DNA of 64,000 bases from NCBI GenBank assembly GCA_902493375.1, contig CABUPH010000010.1, forward strand, positions 1-64,000. Reading direction: 5' to 3'. This DNA is from an uncultured Collinsella sp. Its GTDB lineage: Bacteria > Actinomycetota > Coriobacteriia > Coriobacteriales > Coriobacteriaceae. A model generated the notes under the pieces. That model did no database searches, was not told the origin of the DNA, and saw only the letters and a list, made by a program, of their open reading frames with translations. The translations under genes were made by a program, and so were the position numbers. Shown piece by piece: positions 53,123 to 61,194 of this stretch (its first letter is position 1; each line of letters opens with the position of its first letter).

Positions 53123-54202
53123 ATGAAGTTTCTTAAAGACAAGCAGACGCGTCACGACTTTGTCACGTACGCCATGTGCGTTGTGGCGTTCGCCATCGTG
53201 TTCTTTATGCAGTCCAACCACATGATCCCGCGCATGATCGCCGGTCAGCTGGTTCCCATCACGGCCTATATCGTCATGGCCATCTCCCTTAACCTCGTCG
53301 TCGGCATCGCGGGCGACTTGTCGCTGGGCCACGCGGGCTTTATGAGCGTCGGTGCCTATACGGGCATCGTCACTGCCGTCGCGCTGGAGAGCACCGTTCC
53401 GTCCGATCCGATGCGTCTGATCATCAGCATTGTGGTCGGCGCTATCGCCGCTGCCATCTTGGGCTTCTTGATCGGTATCCCGGTCCTGCGCCTGAGCGGC
53501 GACTATCTGGCCATTGTGACCCTGGCTTTTGGCGAGATCATCAAAGAGGTCGTCACCTGCCTCATTGTGGGCGTCGATTCCCGCGGCCTGCATGTGATCT
53601 TTAACATCACGGGTAACTCTACGATCGACGACCTGCACCTGCTCGAGGACGGCACCGCCATCATCAAGGGCGCGCAGGGCGCATCGGGCGTGTCGACCTA
53701 TTCGACCTTCCTTGCCGGCGCAATCCTGGTTATGGTCGCGCTCGTGATTGTGCTCAACCTGGTTCGCAGCCGTACCGGTCGTGCCATTATTGCCGTGCGC
53801 GACAACAAGATCGCTGCCGAGTCTGTGGGCATCTCCGTCACCCAGTACCGCATGATCGCCTTCGTGGTTTCCGCTGCCCTCGCCGGTGCTGCTGGAGCCC
53901 TGTTCGGCGGTAACTTCTCGCAGCTTTCCGCCACTAAGTTCGACTTCAATACGTCCATCCTCATTCTGGTGTTCGTGGTCCTGGGCGGCCTGGGCAACAT
54001 GCGCGGCTCCGTTATCGCCGCGGCGCTGCTCACGGTGCTCCCCGAGCTGCTCCGTCAGTTCTCGGACTACCGCATGCTCATCTACGCCATCGTGTTGATT
54101 CTGGTCATGGTCTTTACTAACAACCCACAGCTCAAGGCGTTCTTCGCACGCATTAAGGATCGCTTTGCTTCCAAGAAGGAGGTGGCAGCCGATGCCCAGT
54201 AA
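53123..54202 (+). CDS. livM: Branched-chain amino acid ABC permease LivM
   Basis: The 359-aa permease has the LivM pattern: MAISLNLVVGIAGDLSLGHAGF in the second helix, GIPVLRLSGDYLAIVTLAFGEI, and the ATPase-contacting stretch VVLGGLGNMRGSVIAAALL. It contains a longer central loop (about residues 150-200) facing outside. The ATG at 53123 has AGGTGA 6 nt upstream; the GTG at 53114 directly after the livH stop is an alternative. Its last 11 bases overlap the livG start. Confidence 0.92.
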   Translation: MKFLKDKQTRHDFVTYAMCVVAFAIVFFMQSNHMIPRMIAGQLVPITAYIVMAISLNLVVGIAGDLSLGHAGFMSVGAYTGIVTAVALESTVPSDPMRLIISIVVGAIAAAILGFLIGIPVLRLSGDYLAIVTLAFGEIIKEVVTCLIVGVDSRGLHVIFNITGNSTIDDLHLLEDGTAIIKGAQGASGVSTYSTFLAGAILVMVALVIVLNLVRSRTGRAIIAVRDNKIAAESVGISVTQYRMIAFVVSAALAGAAGALFGGNFSQLSATKFDFNTSILILVFVVLGGLGNMRGSVIAAALLTVLPELLRQFSDYRMLIYAIVLILVMVFTNNPQLKAFFARIKDRFASKKEVAADAQ

Positions 54203-55052
54203 GTTTGAGTTCAACAAGGGCAAGATGGTCCCGTATCCTTCTGGCGCCATCGTTCCCGACCGCGACCTGGGCCAGCGCCCGGCGCTCGAGTGCATTCACC
54301 TGGGCATTGAATTCGGCGGCCTTAAGGCGGTCGACGACTTTAGCCTAACCATCGGCAAGACCGAGATTGCCGGTCTCATCGGCCCCAACGGTGCCGGCAA
54401 GACCACGGTCTTCAACCTGCTCACCAAGGTGTACCAGCCTACGCACGGCACCATCCTGCTCGACGGTGAGGACACTTCGGGCAAGTCGGTCTACCAGGTC
54501 AACCGCATGGGTATTGCCCGTACGTTCCAGAACATTCGCCTGTTCAACACCATGACGGTGGAGGACAATGTTAAGGTCGGCCTGCACAACCAGGAGCGCT
54601 ACTCCGGCTTTGAGGGCGTGCTGCGCCTGCCGACGTATTGGAAGCACGAGAAGGCCGCCCACGAGCGCGCCATGGAGCTACTGTCCATTTTTGACATGGA
54701 GCACCTGGCAAATGAACAGGCCGGATCGCTGCCTTACGGCGCCCAGCGTCGTCTGGAGATCGTCCGCGCGCTTGCCACCAACCCCAAGCTGCTGTTGCTC
54801 GACGAACCTGCCGCCGGCATGAACCCGTCCGAGACCGCAGAGCTCATGGCGAACATCGTCAAGATTCGCGACACCTTTGGCATTGCCATCATGCTTATCG
54901 AGCATGATATGTCGCTCGTTATGAACATCTGCGAGGGCATCTGCGTGCTTAACTTTGGCAAGGTCATCGCCAAGGGCACGGCAGAGGAAATCCAGAACAA
55001 CGACGCCGTTATCGAGGCGTATCTGGGTAAGCAGGATAAGGGGGAGAACTAA
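54192..55052 (+). CDS. livG: Branched-chain amino acid ABC ATPase LivG
   Basis: The 286-aa ATPase has Walker A GPNGAGKTT near residue 56, a signature segment LPYGAQRRLEIVRAL in place of the more usual L-S-x-G-x-q, and Walker B KLLLLDEPAAGMNP. The C-terminal extension after the H-loop (MLIEHDMSLVMNICEGI) is normal for LivG. About 35 residues before the ABC domain form a proline-rich lead. AAGGAGG lies 8 nt before the ATG. It is the larger of the two ATPases in the transporter. Confidence 0.93.
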   Translation: MPSKFEFNKGKMVPYPSGAIVPDRDLGQRPALECIHLGIEFGGLKAVDDFSLTIGKTEIAGLIGPNGAGKTTVFNLLTKVYQPTHGTILLDGEDTSGKSVYQVNRMGIARTFQNIRLFNTMTVEDNVKVGLHNQERYSGFEGVLRLPTYWKHEKAAHERAMELLSIFDMEHLANEQAGSLPYGAQRRLEIVRALATNPKLLLLDEPAAGMNPSETAELMANIVKIRDTFGIAIMLIEHDMSLVMNICEGICVLNFGKVIAKGTAEEIQNNDAVIEAYLGKQDKGEN

Positions 55053-55766
55053 ATGGCAGAGCCGATGCTTTCCGTCTACAACATCAACGTCTGGTACGGC
55101 GCCATCCACGCCATCAAGGACATCTCCTTTAACGTTAATGAGGGCGAGATCGTGGCCTTGATTGGTGCCAACGGTGCCGGCAAGTCCACAACGCTCAAGA
55201 CCGTCTCGGGCCTGCTACGCTCCAAGACCGGCTCCATCAAGTTTATGGGCGAGGACATTACCCATACGCCCGCTGATAAGCTGGTTGGTAAGGGCCTGGC
55301 TCAAGTTCCCGAGGGTCGTCGCGCCTTTTTGCAGATGACGGTCGAGGAGAACCTGGAGATGGGTGCCTATACGCAGCCCAAGTCCACGGTGGCTCCGGGC
55401 CTGGAGCGCGTCTACGAGCAGTTCCCGCGCCTGAAGGAACGTCGTCGCCAGGTCGCCGGTACCCTTTCAGGCGGCGAGCAGCAGATGCTCGTTATGGGGC
55501 GCGCCCTTATGAGTAACCCCAAACTGCTTATGCTCGACGAACCTTCCATGGGTCTGGCGCCGATTCTGATCGAACAGATCTTCCAGATTGTCGAGGACCT
55601 GCACAAGGCCGGCACCACGGTGCTTCTGGTCGAGCAAAACGCGCAGATGGCGCTTTCCATTGCCACACGCGGTTACGTGCTCGAGACCGGCAAGATCACC
55701 ATGACCGGCACGGGCCAAGAGCTCCTGCATGACGACAACGTCCGCAAAGCCTACCTCGGAGGCTAA
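55053..55766 (+). CDS. livF: Branched-chain amino acid ABC ATPase LivF
   Basis: The 237-aa ATPase has Walker A GANGAGKSTTLKT, signature LSGGEQQMLVMGRALM and Walker B KLLMLDEPSMGLAP; the H-loop is in VLLVEQNAQMALSI, where the usual switch His is replaced by Gln or Asn as in other LivF proteins. The ATG follows the livG stop directly with GGGGGAG upstream. It is the last gene of the operon, before a strong terminator. Confidence 0.94.
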   Translation: MAEPMLSVYNINVWYGAIHAIKDISFNVNEGEIVALIGANGAGKSTTLKTVSGLLRSKTGSIKFMGEDITHTPADKLVGKGLAQVPEGRRAFLQMTVEENLEMGAYTQPKSTVAPGLERVYEQFPRLKERRRQVAGTLSGGEQQMLVMGRALMSNPKLLMLDEPSMGLAPILIEQIFQIVEDLHKAGTTVLLVEQNAQMALSIATRGYVLETGKITMTGTGQELLHDDNVRKAYLGG

Positions 55767-55776
55767 CCCACCTAAC

Positions 55777-55815
55777 AAAAGGGGCGCTGACTATCTCAGT
55801 CAGCGCCCCTTTTTA
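55777..55815 (+). terminator. Rho-independent terminator of the liv operon
   Basis: AAAAGGGGCGCTGACT and AGTCAGCGCCCCTTTT form a 16-bp perfect stem with an ATCTC loop and a T-run. Confidence 0.95.
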
Positions 55816-55883
55816 AGTTGCGGTGAAATAGGGACTGAATACGGGCTCCAGAGGCCAAAAGAGTCCCTATTCCACCGCAACTT
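55815..55883. repeat. 22-bp palindromic repeat with 25-nt loop
   Basis: AAGTTGCGGTGAAATAGGGACT at 55815-55836 and its reverse complement at 55862-55883 differ at one position. It sits directly after the liv terminator and before cutC. The AGGGAC core is shared in part with the smaller repeat hairpins in this window. Confidence 0.75.
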
Positions 55884-55941
55884 CATGGGGATGTGTGACA
55901 ATGCCCGTCGGAAAACATCTGCTGTCTTTGGGGGTCTATCT

Positions 55942-56619
55942 ATGCTGTACGAGTTTTGTGCCGAGAACTTTGAGCGGGTGCCGGCGGCTATCGATGCCGG
56001 TGCAAGGCGTATCGAGCTGTGCGACAACCTTGCCGTTGGTGGCACCACGCCTTCGGCCGGCGTTATCAGCGCTACGACCAACTATGCACACGAGCACGAT
56101 GCGCGGGTGATGTGCATGATTCGCCCGCGTGGCGGCGACTTTCACTACAACCAGGACGAGTTGCGTATGATGGAGATGGACCTGGGCCTTGCCGTGAGCG
56201 CCGGCGTTGACGGCTTGGTCTTTGGCTGCTGCAAGCCCTGCGCTGGCGGATGGGCACTCGACGAGCTTACGTTGGGCGCTCTCGTGATGGCCGCGGGCTG
56301 CGCGACCGAGGAATGCAAGCGTGAGCCCATCGACATCACCTTCCACATGGCGTTTGATCAGCTCTCGCCCGAGGCTCAGCTCGACGCGATTGACATACTC
56401 GCCGACTGCGGCATCACACGCATCCTGACGCATGGTGGCGCTGCCGGTACGCCGATCGAGGACAACTTCGAAAACCTGGCCCGCTTGATCGAGTATGCGG
56501 GCGACCGCTTGACCATCCTTCCCGGCGGCGGCATTTCCACGGTCAACCGCGATACCGTGGCGGCGGCACTGGGCGTCTCCGAGCTCCATGGCACCAAGAT
56601 TGTGCCGCTGGAGGTATAA
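55942..56619 (+). CDS. cutC: CutC family protein
   Basis: The 225-aa TIM-barrel protein matches CutC. Motifs are FERVPAAIDAGARRIELCDNLAVGG at the start, VMCMIRPRGGDFHYN near residue 60, GLVFGCC, and HMAFDQ in ITFHMAFDQLS; the C-terminal ILTHGGAAGT and ILPGGGIS complete it. CutC was linked to copper handling, but the biochemical role remains unsettled. GGGGG lies 7 nt before the ATG; a longer frame back into livF is not credible. A DUF4931 gene follows after 3 nt. Confidence 0.9.
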   Translation: MLYEFCAENFERVPAAIDAGARRIELCDNLAVGGTTPSAGVISATTNYAHEHDARVMCMIRPRGGDFHYNQDELRMMEMDLGLAVSAGVDGLVFGCCKPCAGGWALDELTLGALVMAAGCATEECKREPIDITFHMAFDQLSPEAQLDAIDILADCGITRILTHGGAAGTPIEDNFENLARLIEYAGDRLTILPGGGISTVNRDTVAAALGVSELHGTKIVPLEV

Positions 56620-56622
56620 CCC

Positions 56623-57420
56623 ATGACGCTGGTATTTGACGTTCAGCAGGCGAACGGTAAGCCCGACGACAACCGTCGTCCCGGCACCGCGTGCCCCTTT
56701 TGCGATACCGAAGGGCTCACCGACATCATTCGCCGTGATGGCGATTGCATTTGGCTCGAGAATAAGTTCAAGACCCTGCGCGCCACCCGTCAAACCGTGC
56801 TGATCGAGTCGGCCGATCACGATGCCGACCTGGTGATCTATGAGCCGGATGAACTCCACCATGTGATGCGGTTTGCCCTGGGTTGCTGGCAGCAGATGAT
56901 CGATTCACAGCAGTATCGAAGCGTGCTCATGTACAAGAACAAGGGTCCGCTCTCGGGCGGTAGCCTCGTTCATCCGCACATGCAGATTGTGGGTTTGGAG
57001 CAGGAAGACGGCTATGCTTCGCTGGCTTCCGCCAATTTCGAAGGCATCAATGTCTGGCAACAGGGGAGGATCTCGGCCAACATCTCAACCGAACCCATCA
57101 TGGGGTTCTTTGAGATCAACGTTTCAGCCCCGCAGGGAATCGCCGCCAGCGATGACACGAGAGATCAAGCCGAGGCGGATCTCTTCGCCGATGCAATCCA
57201 GGTAGCTCTGCGCTATATCCTGAACGAGCACCACGGTGGTCGCGCAGAGTCGTATAACCTGTTCTTCTATCACCTGGGCGGTCGGACCATTGCCAAGGCG
57301 CTGCCGCGTTGGGTGGTTTCGCCCTACTTTGTCGGCTATCGTTTGGCCCAGGTCAATGCTGAGACAACGCTCGATATCGATGCTGAGCGCCTGCGTGCGC
57401 ATCTGGAAACGCTCGTATAG
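56623..57420 (+). CDS. DUF4931 / galactose-1-phosphate uridylyltransferase-like protein
   Basis: The 265-aa protein has the DUF4931 layout, a GalT/HIT-fold family. A zinc-binding pair ACPFCDTEG lies near residue 24 and the HIT motif LVHPHMQIVG near 124, in which the middle His is the expected nucleophile of nucleotidyl transfer. GPLSGGSLVHPH matches the GalT-type G-x-S-x-x-H-x-H-x-Q pattern. The substrate is unknown. GGAGG overlaps the end of cutC, so the two genes are an operon. Confidence 0.82.
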   Translation: MTLVFDVQQANGKPDDNRRPGTACPFCDTEGLTDIIRRDGDCIWLENKFKTLRATRQTVLIESADHDADLVIYEPDELHHVMRFALGCWQQMIDSQQYRSVLMYKNKGPLSGGSLVHPHMQIVGLEQEDGYASLASANFEGINVWQQGRISANISTEPIMGFFEINVSAPQGIAASDDTRDQAEADLFADAIQVALRYILNEHHGGRAESYNLFFYHLGGRTIAKALPRWVVSPYFVGYRLAQVNAETTLDIDAERLRAHLETLV

Positions 57421-57450
57421 CAAGACTAACACCCGCGTAATGCGGACAGT

Positions 57451-58449
57451 CTAGCGTGCCATGGCGTCGCGGCCGGCTTCGACGCGCTTGCGCTGGGCGG
57501 CGCGCTCCTCGCCGGTCAGACGCTCAAAGAGATGCCCGATAAGCGAGGCGAGTACCTGCTGAAACAGCGTTCCGCACATGACGGGAAACACGACTTCGCC
57601 CGGAAAGTACTGCGTGGCGATGACGGCGCCCGAAGAGATGTTACGCATGCCGCAGGTAAAGCACATGGTGGTCGTCTCGCTATATGGCAGATGCAGCGCA
57701 TGGGCGACCAGAAAACCGACGACAAAGCCACTGATGGCGAAGACCAAAATAAAGAGGGCGACTTCCAGGCGCACCGCGTTCATGTGCAGCACGTACTCGC
57801 TCATGGCGGTGGAGTTGGAGGCGATAACGCCCATCATCATGAATTTGCAGGCGGGCGAGAGCACGGGGGAGAGCTTCTCGTGTCCCCATCCACGCGTGAG
57901 CTCGTTGATCACGATGCCGAGCACGGCGGGGATGGCGATCATAAAGGCCATGTCTTGCATCATGCTCGGCACATCGATCGAGACGGTGGCACCCAGCAAG
58001 AGCTTAAGCGTGAGCGGAATCGTCACAGGGGAGATAACCGAGGACGTCAGGATGATGGTGAGCGCGAGCGGGCCGTTGCCGCCGAACATGCTGATCCACA
58101 TAAAAGCGGTGACGGCCACGGGTACGCTGTACTCGAGCACGATGCCGCAGACAAGGTTGGGGTTGGAGCCAAAGAAGAGTGACCCTATGGCATACGCCGC
58201 GATGGGAATAAGCACTGCCGAGACCAGCAGCGCCAGAATCAGGTGCAGCGGACGGTGGAACACCTCGGCTACCTGGTGAAAAGTGTTGCTGAGCGCGCCC
58301 TGAAACGTCATAAAGGCGAAGAGGGCGGGAACAATGGGCTTGAGCACGCCGATCTGCTGGGGAAAGAGCACGCCGAGCGCCACGCAAATCGGAACGATGA
58401 TCTGCATATGCCCCGCGAGGAACTTTCCCAGTCCAGCCCATTGCTTCAT
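57451..58449 (-). CDS. Bile acid:sodium symporter (SBF) family transporter
   Basis: The 332-aa protein has nine or ten membrane helices of the SBF/BASS family. Recognisable are LFAFMTFQGALSN, the paired P/S-rich helices (LEYSVPVAVTAFMWISMFGGN, SSVISPVTIPLTLKLLLG) and CFTCGMRNISSGAVIATQYFPGE, the sodium-site region with the conserved R-N motif. Members move organic anions with sodium. In a gut species bile acids or pantothenate-like compounds are both possible. It is convergent with the DUF4931 gene and divergent from the mobile element to the right. Confidence 0.85.
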   Translation of the reverse strand: MKQWAGLGKFLAGHMQIIVPICVALGVLFPQQIGVLKPIVPALFAFMTFQGALSNTFHQVAEVFHRPLHLILALLVSAVLIPIAAYAIGSLFFGSNPNLVCGIVLEYSVPVAVTAFMWISMFGGNGPLALTIILTSSVISPVTIPLTLKLLLGATVSIDVPSMMQDMAFMIAIPAVLGIVINELTRGWGHEKLSPVLSPACKFMMMGVIASNSTAMSEYVLHMNAVRLEVALFILVFAISGFVVGFLVAHALHLPYSETTTMCFTCGMRNISSGAVIATQYFPGEVVFPVMCGTLFQQVLASLIGHLFERLTGEERAAQRKRVEAGRDAMAR

Positions 58450-58669
58450 ATGTCCCGTGACTCCCTTTATCCGCGAACTCGTTTGTATGGATATGCTAGA
58501 CGCTCGTATGCGTCCGTGCGGCTGAAACGCTCGATTATTTCGAGACTATTACCGCTTCGAGCTGTTCCCAAGCCCCTGACCTGTTGTCGAACGTTCGAAC
58601 ACGTTGGCAGCGCAACCCATCGGCAACCATTACGCCGCTATCGCTCGGATAACCAGTGTTTTCGATGGA

Positions 58670-58751
58670 TGGGGGTTGCAAGTTTTCAATGATGCGAAAC
58701 AGGGGGTTCCATATATAACCCCCGCGCATTGTTGGAAACTGGCAACCCCCA
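58670..58751. repeat. Nested GGGGGTT inverted repeats at the element edge
   Basis: TGGGGGTTGCAAGTTTTCAA at 58670-58689 is matched in inverse by TTGGAAACTGGCAACCCCCA at 58732-58751, 18 of 20 positions. Between them lies a second hairpin, GGGGGTT at 58702-58708 with AACCCCC at 58717-58723. Four GGGGGTT units thus alternate in direction. Confidence 0.6.
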
Positions 58752-58810
58752 GCTGTCGATAACGCGGCTCTGGCATGGTTCCCTTGGCTTTTCAGAAAAA
58801 TCTAGAATAG

Positions 58811-58877
58811 TGCTTGCAACAGTCGCTGAATGTCGGTATTATTCATTTAAGGCAACAGTCAGTGACTGTTGCAAGCA
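58811..58877 (+). promoter_or_regulatory. Promoter and inverted operator ahead of the first element gene
   Basis: TTGCAA at 58814-58819 and TATTAT at 58837-58842 are spaced 17 bp. TGCTTGCAACAGTC at 58811-58824 covers the -35 box and has an exact inverted copy, GACTGTTGCAAGCA, at 58864-58877 downstream of the expected start site; a third half-site GCAACAGTC lies at 58852-58860. This fits an operator for an element-encoded repressor. The gene start is 36 nt beyond. Confidence 0.65.
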
Positions 58878-58912
58878 TTTGGCGAATGCCGTACTGACTG
58901 AAAGGAATTAAA

Positions 58913-59464
58913 ATGACTACCGCCGTCCAAAAAGCCCCCATGAAAATCGCTCGCGAATGTCTTGTGCTGTTTCAGGATGCACGCCGCGCCGCCGTTGTCG
59001 ATAACGTTTCTTGTAATCCCTCCGATAGCACGGGGCTGGCTTACTGCTTCGACCGTTACGACCAGTTCAAAGACGATGGCGGGCGCGTCCTGTTCCCCGT
59101 GTTGATGGCGCTGCCGCCTAGTCGTTTCGACATTCCCAAGCGCTTCGATTGCGATATTCGCTACAATACGACCCTCACGGGTGCCGAACTTCTTCGCCGT
59201 CTCGAAGCATTCCGCGATGAATTATCGGAACTCCCCGCTTTCAATTTGGGTTGCAGGAAGGTCTATAAGAACTGGGCTGTTCGCGTGGCTCTTCGTGCAG
59301 GCTATGCGCTCTCGCATGAGAAAGATTTCCGCGATGTTTTGATTGTCTCTGGCACCAATGCCGAGGACGCGCCCGCCGCATTTGACCCGTCCATCTTCGA
59401 TGACCTGTATCCCAACGGCACCAATGCCCCCAACGGCACCAATGCCGATAGTGAGATGTTTTAA
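58913..59464 (+). CDS. First element gene, unknown protein with Asn-Gly-Thr-Asn tail repeat
   Basis: I do not recognise this 183-aa protein. It appears cytosolic and mixed alpha/beta, with CLVLFQDARRAAVVDNVS, CFDRYDQFKDDGG and PSRFDIPKRFDCDIRYN in the first half, and KVYKNWAVRVALRAGYALSHEKDF in the second. The tail repeats PNGTNA twice because an 18-bp segment (59411-59446) is duplicated in tandem. AAAGGA lies 6 nt before the ATG, downstream of a clear promoter/operator. As the first gene of the element it may have a control or replication role, but nothing in the sequence proves this. Confidence 0.65.
   Translation: MTTAVQKAPMKIARECLVLFQDARRAAVVDNVSCNPSDSTGLAYCFDRYDQFKDDGGRVLFPVLMALPPSRFDIPKRFDCDIRYNTTLTGAELLRRLEAFRDELSELPAFNLGCRKVYKNWAVRVALRAGYALSHEKDFRDVLIVSGTNAEDAPAAFDPSIFDDLYPNGTNAPNGTNADSEMF
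59411..59446 (+). repeat. 18-bp perfect tandem duplication
   Basis: CCCAACGGCACCAATGCC occurs twice without a gap at 59411-59428 and 59429-59446, inside the first element gene, adding PNGTNA to the protein tail. Confidence 0.9.
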
Positions 59465-60367
59465 ATGCTTTTGCGCCATGACCCCGCCCCGCTCGCGCAT
59501 GTTCTAGATGATTTCGAGGGCGATTCTACCGAGCGGCTTACGGGCTTCACGGCTCCCGCCGTGGCAGACCCCGACCCCGACGATGTACTCCTGTATATAT
59601 ACGCTTTTGCGGTACGCCGCCGTCCTCCCAAGAACTGCGACCCCGCTTTGCTTCTTTCCTATGATGGAAAGCCCCATAGCCCTCTATTCTGGGTAAAGGC
59701 GGGCAACCGCTGGCATGTCGCGCGGCTGGAAACAGACCGCAAACGCCTGTTATCCCGTGCGGGTCGCTGTGTGCGGGTGGAGCGCAATAGGGACGGTTTC
59801 CAGTTCTTTGTCCGCGTCTACCATTTGCGCAGATGGGTTTCGCTCCTGCCTTTGGCGTTTTGCGTTTTGCTGCTGGCGCTCTCGCTCACGCTTTGCGGCT
59901 CGGGGCGCTCGGGTATCGCTTTTTTTGAAGGTCAAAGCAGGACTTCGTCCGAGCGCACTAAGCCAATACAGCAAACAGATTTCGCGTCCTACACGGCTAC
60001 GCCCGACACGGTGACGTGGCGGGCGGGAGAGACACGACAGGATATATCCCTCTCATTGCCTGCTAATTGTTCAGTGGACGGCAAAGACGGGGGCAACCCC
60101 GTTTGTTCGACTGTTGCCATAGCCTGCGACCTCGATTCAAATGGAAAGTTTGAAGATTCTGAAATTGTTTGGTCTGCGACCGACCGCGATTCGGGTTCAC
60201 CCCTCTACATCAGACCGGGCTTCGGAATCAATCATATCGACCTTTCAAAGCCCCTCGCCGCAGGTGAGTACCGCGCGAGGACTATCTGTCGAAGCGTGCT
60301 CTTGGACGCTCCGTCTACGTCTGCGGGGTCTGCGTCCTTTGACTGGCTGCTAAAGGTGGTCGAATAG
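59465..60367 (+). CDS. Single-pass membrane protein of the conjugative element
   Basis: The 300-aa protein has a cytoplasmic N-terminal domain (about residues 1-122, with LLYIYAFAVRRRPPKNCDPA and PLFWVKAGNRWHVARLE), a membrane helix (VSLLPLAFCVLLLALSLTLC, about 126-145) and an external beta-rich domain ending in DLSKPLAAGEYRARTICRS and FDWLLKVVE. The last part is like carbohydrate-binding or adhesin-type beta sandwiches with an L-x-x-G-x-Y turn. It begins directly after the stop of the previous gene. It may belong to the transfer channel or cell contact apparatus; no family was recognised. Confidence 0.62.
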   Translation: MLLRHDPAPLAHVLDDFEGDSTERLTGFTAPAVADPDPDDVLLYIYAFAVRRRPPKNCDPALLLSYDGKPHSPLFWVKAGNRWHVARLETDRKRLLSRAGRCVRVERNRDGFQFFVRVYHLRRWVSLLPLAFCVLLLALSLTLCGSGRSGIAFFEGQSRTSSERTKPIQQTDFASYTATPDTVTWRAGETRQDISLSLPANCSVDGKDGGNPVCSTVAIACDLDSNGKFEDSEIVWSATDRDSGSPLYIRPGFGINHIDLSKPLAAGEYRARTICRSVLLDAPSTSAGSASFDWLLKVVE

Positions 60368-60423
60368 CGTTCGTTGAATCCGTCTTGATCATTTTCGATG
60401 CCCGAGACGTGTTCATATAGAAG

Positions 60424-60440
60424 CCCCGCGCCGTGCGGGG
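60424..60440 (+). terminator. Short GC hairpin between element genes
   Basis: CCCCGC and GCGGGG pair around GCCGT, 25 nt before the next start codon. Without a T-run it is more likely an mRNA processing or stabilising hairpin for the abundant secreted-protein message. Confidence 0.4.
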
Positions 60441-60465
60441 GAAACTTCTCTGAAGGGAGAAAAAC

Positions 60466-61167
60466 ATGTTGGTAAAGAAATCGTTTATGGCTGCTACAGC
60501 CGCCCTTGCGGTAGCCGCCGCCCTCGGTACGCCGCTGGGAGCCTTTGCCGAAGCCGCGCCCATCACGGGTGAGCCTGCGAATGAGGTGCAGTCTGCTACC
60601 TCTGCCGACGATACGCTGAAGGAGAAGGCGACCGCGAACGTCGCTACGCTTATCGACACCACGGGCGGTACTTGGTCTGATGGCAAGACCACACATCCTA
60701 ACGGCACCTATGTGGTGACTGTTCCCACGCGAGTCGGCTATAAAAACGTCAACGTCGGCAAGGTTGACCTTACCGCCACTTATGACGTGAATGTTAAGGG
60801 CGTTATCGGCACGGGCGATAACATCACCTGCACCGTCTCATACAACAAGGTCATGAACGGCGCTCTGCGTGGTGCCGACGGCGGTTTGCTCGGCGGTGTA
60901 GGACCCTACGATTCGGTTGACGGCGGCAAGCTGAATGCCGAGCTTACGCAGGGAAAAACCGTCTGGAGCGGCGAAGAGGTATCAAAGCTCGCCGATGATG
61001 GCAATACCGTTGTCGGTACCTCTGGCACCGACAGTCTGCACTTCACTGGTTCCGTTCGCTCCGCTACCCAGTTTGCGGACTCCCTCAATTACTCCTTCAG
61101 TACAGGCTACGCCAATATCGGGGCTGCACTGAACAAGGTTCACGGCACCTCCAGCGACAATCATTAA
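60466..61167 (+). CDS. Secreted surface protein of the conjugative element
   Basis: The 233-aa protein has a clear signal peptide (FMAATAALAVAAALGTPLGAFA) and a mature beta-rich body with TYVVTVPTRVGYKNVNVGKVD, TATYDVNVKGVIGTGDNI and GTDSLHFTGSVRS. The V-T-V-P-T-x-i-x-Y pattern is like Gram-positive camelysin/WxL-type surface proteins, and recalls the secreted protein at 30813-31412, though I could not show true homology by eye. There is no LPxTG anchor. GGGAG precedes the ATG. It may be a pilin-like or adhesive component used in mating. Confidence 0.65.
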   Translation: MLVKKSFMAATAALAVAAALGTPLGAFAEAAPITGEPANEVQSATSADDTLKEKATANVATLIDTTGGTWSDGKTTHPNGTYVVTVPTRVGYKNVNVGKVDLTATYDVNVKGVIGTGDNITCTVSYNKVMNGALRGADGGLLGGVGPYDSVDGGKLNAELTQGKTVWSGEEVSKLADDGNTVVGTSGTDSLHFTGSVRSATQFADSLNYSFSTGYANIGAALNKVHGTSSDNH

Positions 61168-61194
61168 CTAACTCTAACGAAAGGACTATCTATC

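Larger units (their letters stand above)
58450..58912. other. 463-bp intergenic boundary between chromosome and mobile element
   Basis: The left part contains the perfect palindrome TCGAACGTTCGA at 58588-58599. The middle holds an inverted GGGGGTT array (58670-58751) and the right part a promoter with an inverted operator (58811-58877), both listed separately. No tRNA gene or recognisable attachment core was seen, so the exact left end of the element cannot be placed. Confidence 0.5.

Noticed and set aside
52208..54295. 695-codon minus-strand frame opposite livH and livM
   Set aside because: The plus-strand permeases have family motifs and ribosome sites; the antisense product is a low-complexity Asp/His/Gly-rich sequence.
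58450..58912. tRNA gene as the integration site of the conjugative element
   Set aside because: I looked for cloverleaf features and a T-arm GTTCGA context near the boundary. TTCGA occurs only inside the TCGAACGTTCGA palindrome and no acceptor or anticodon stem can be built around it.
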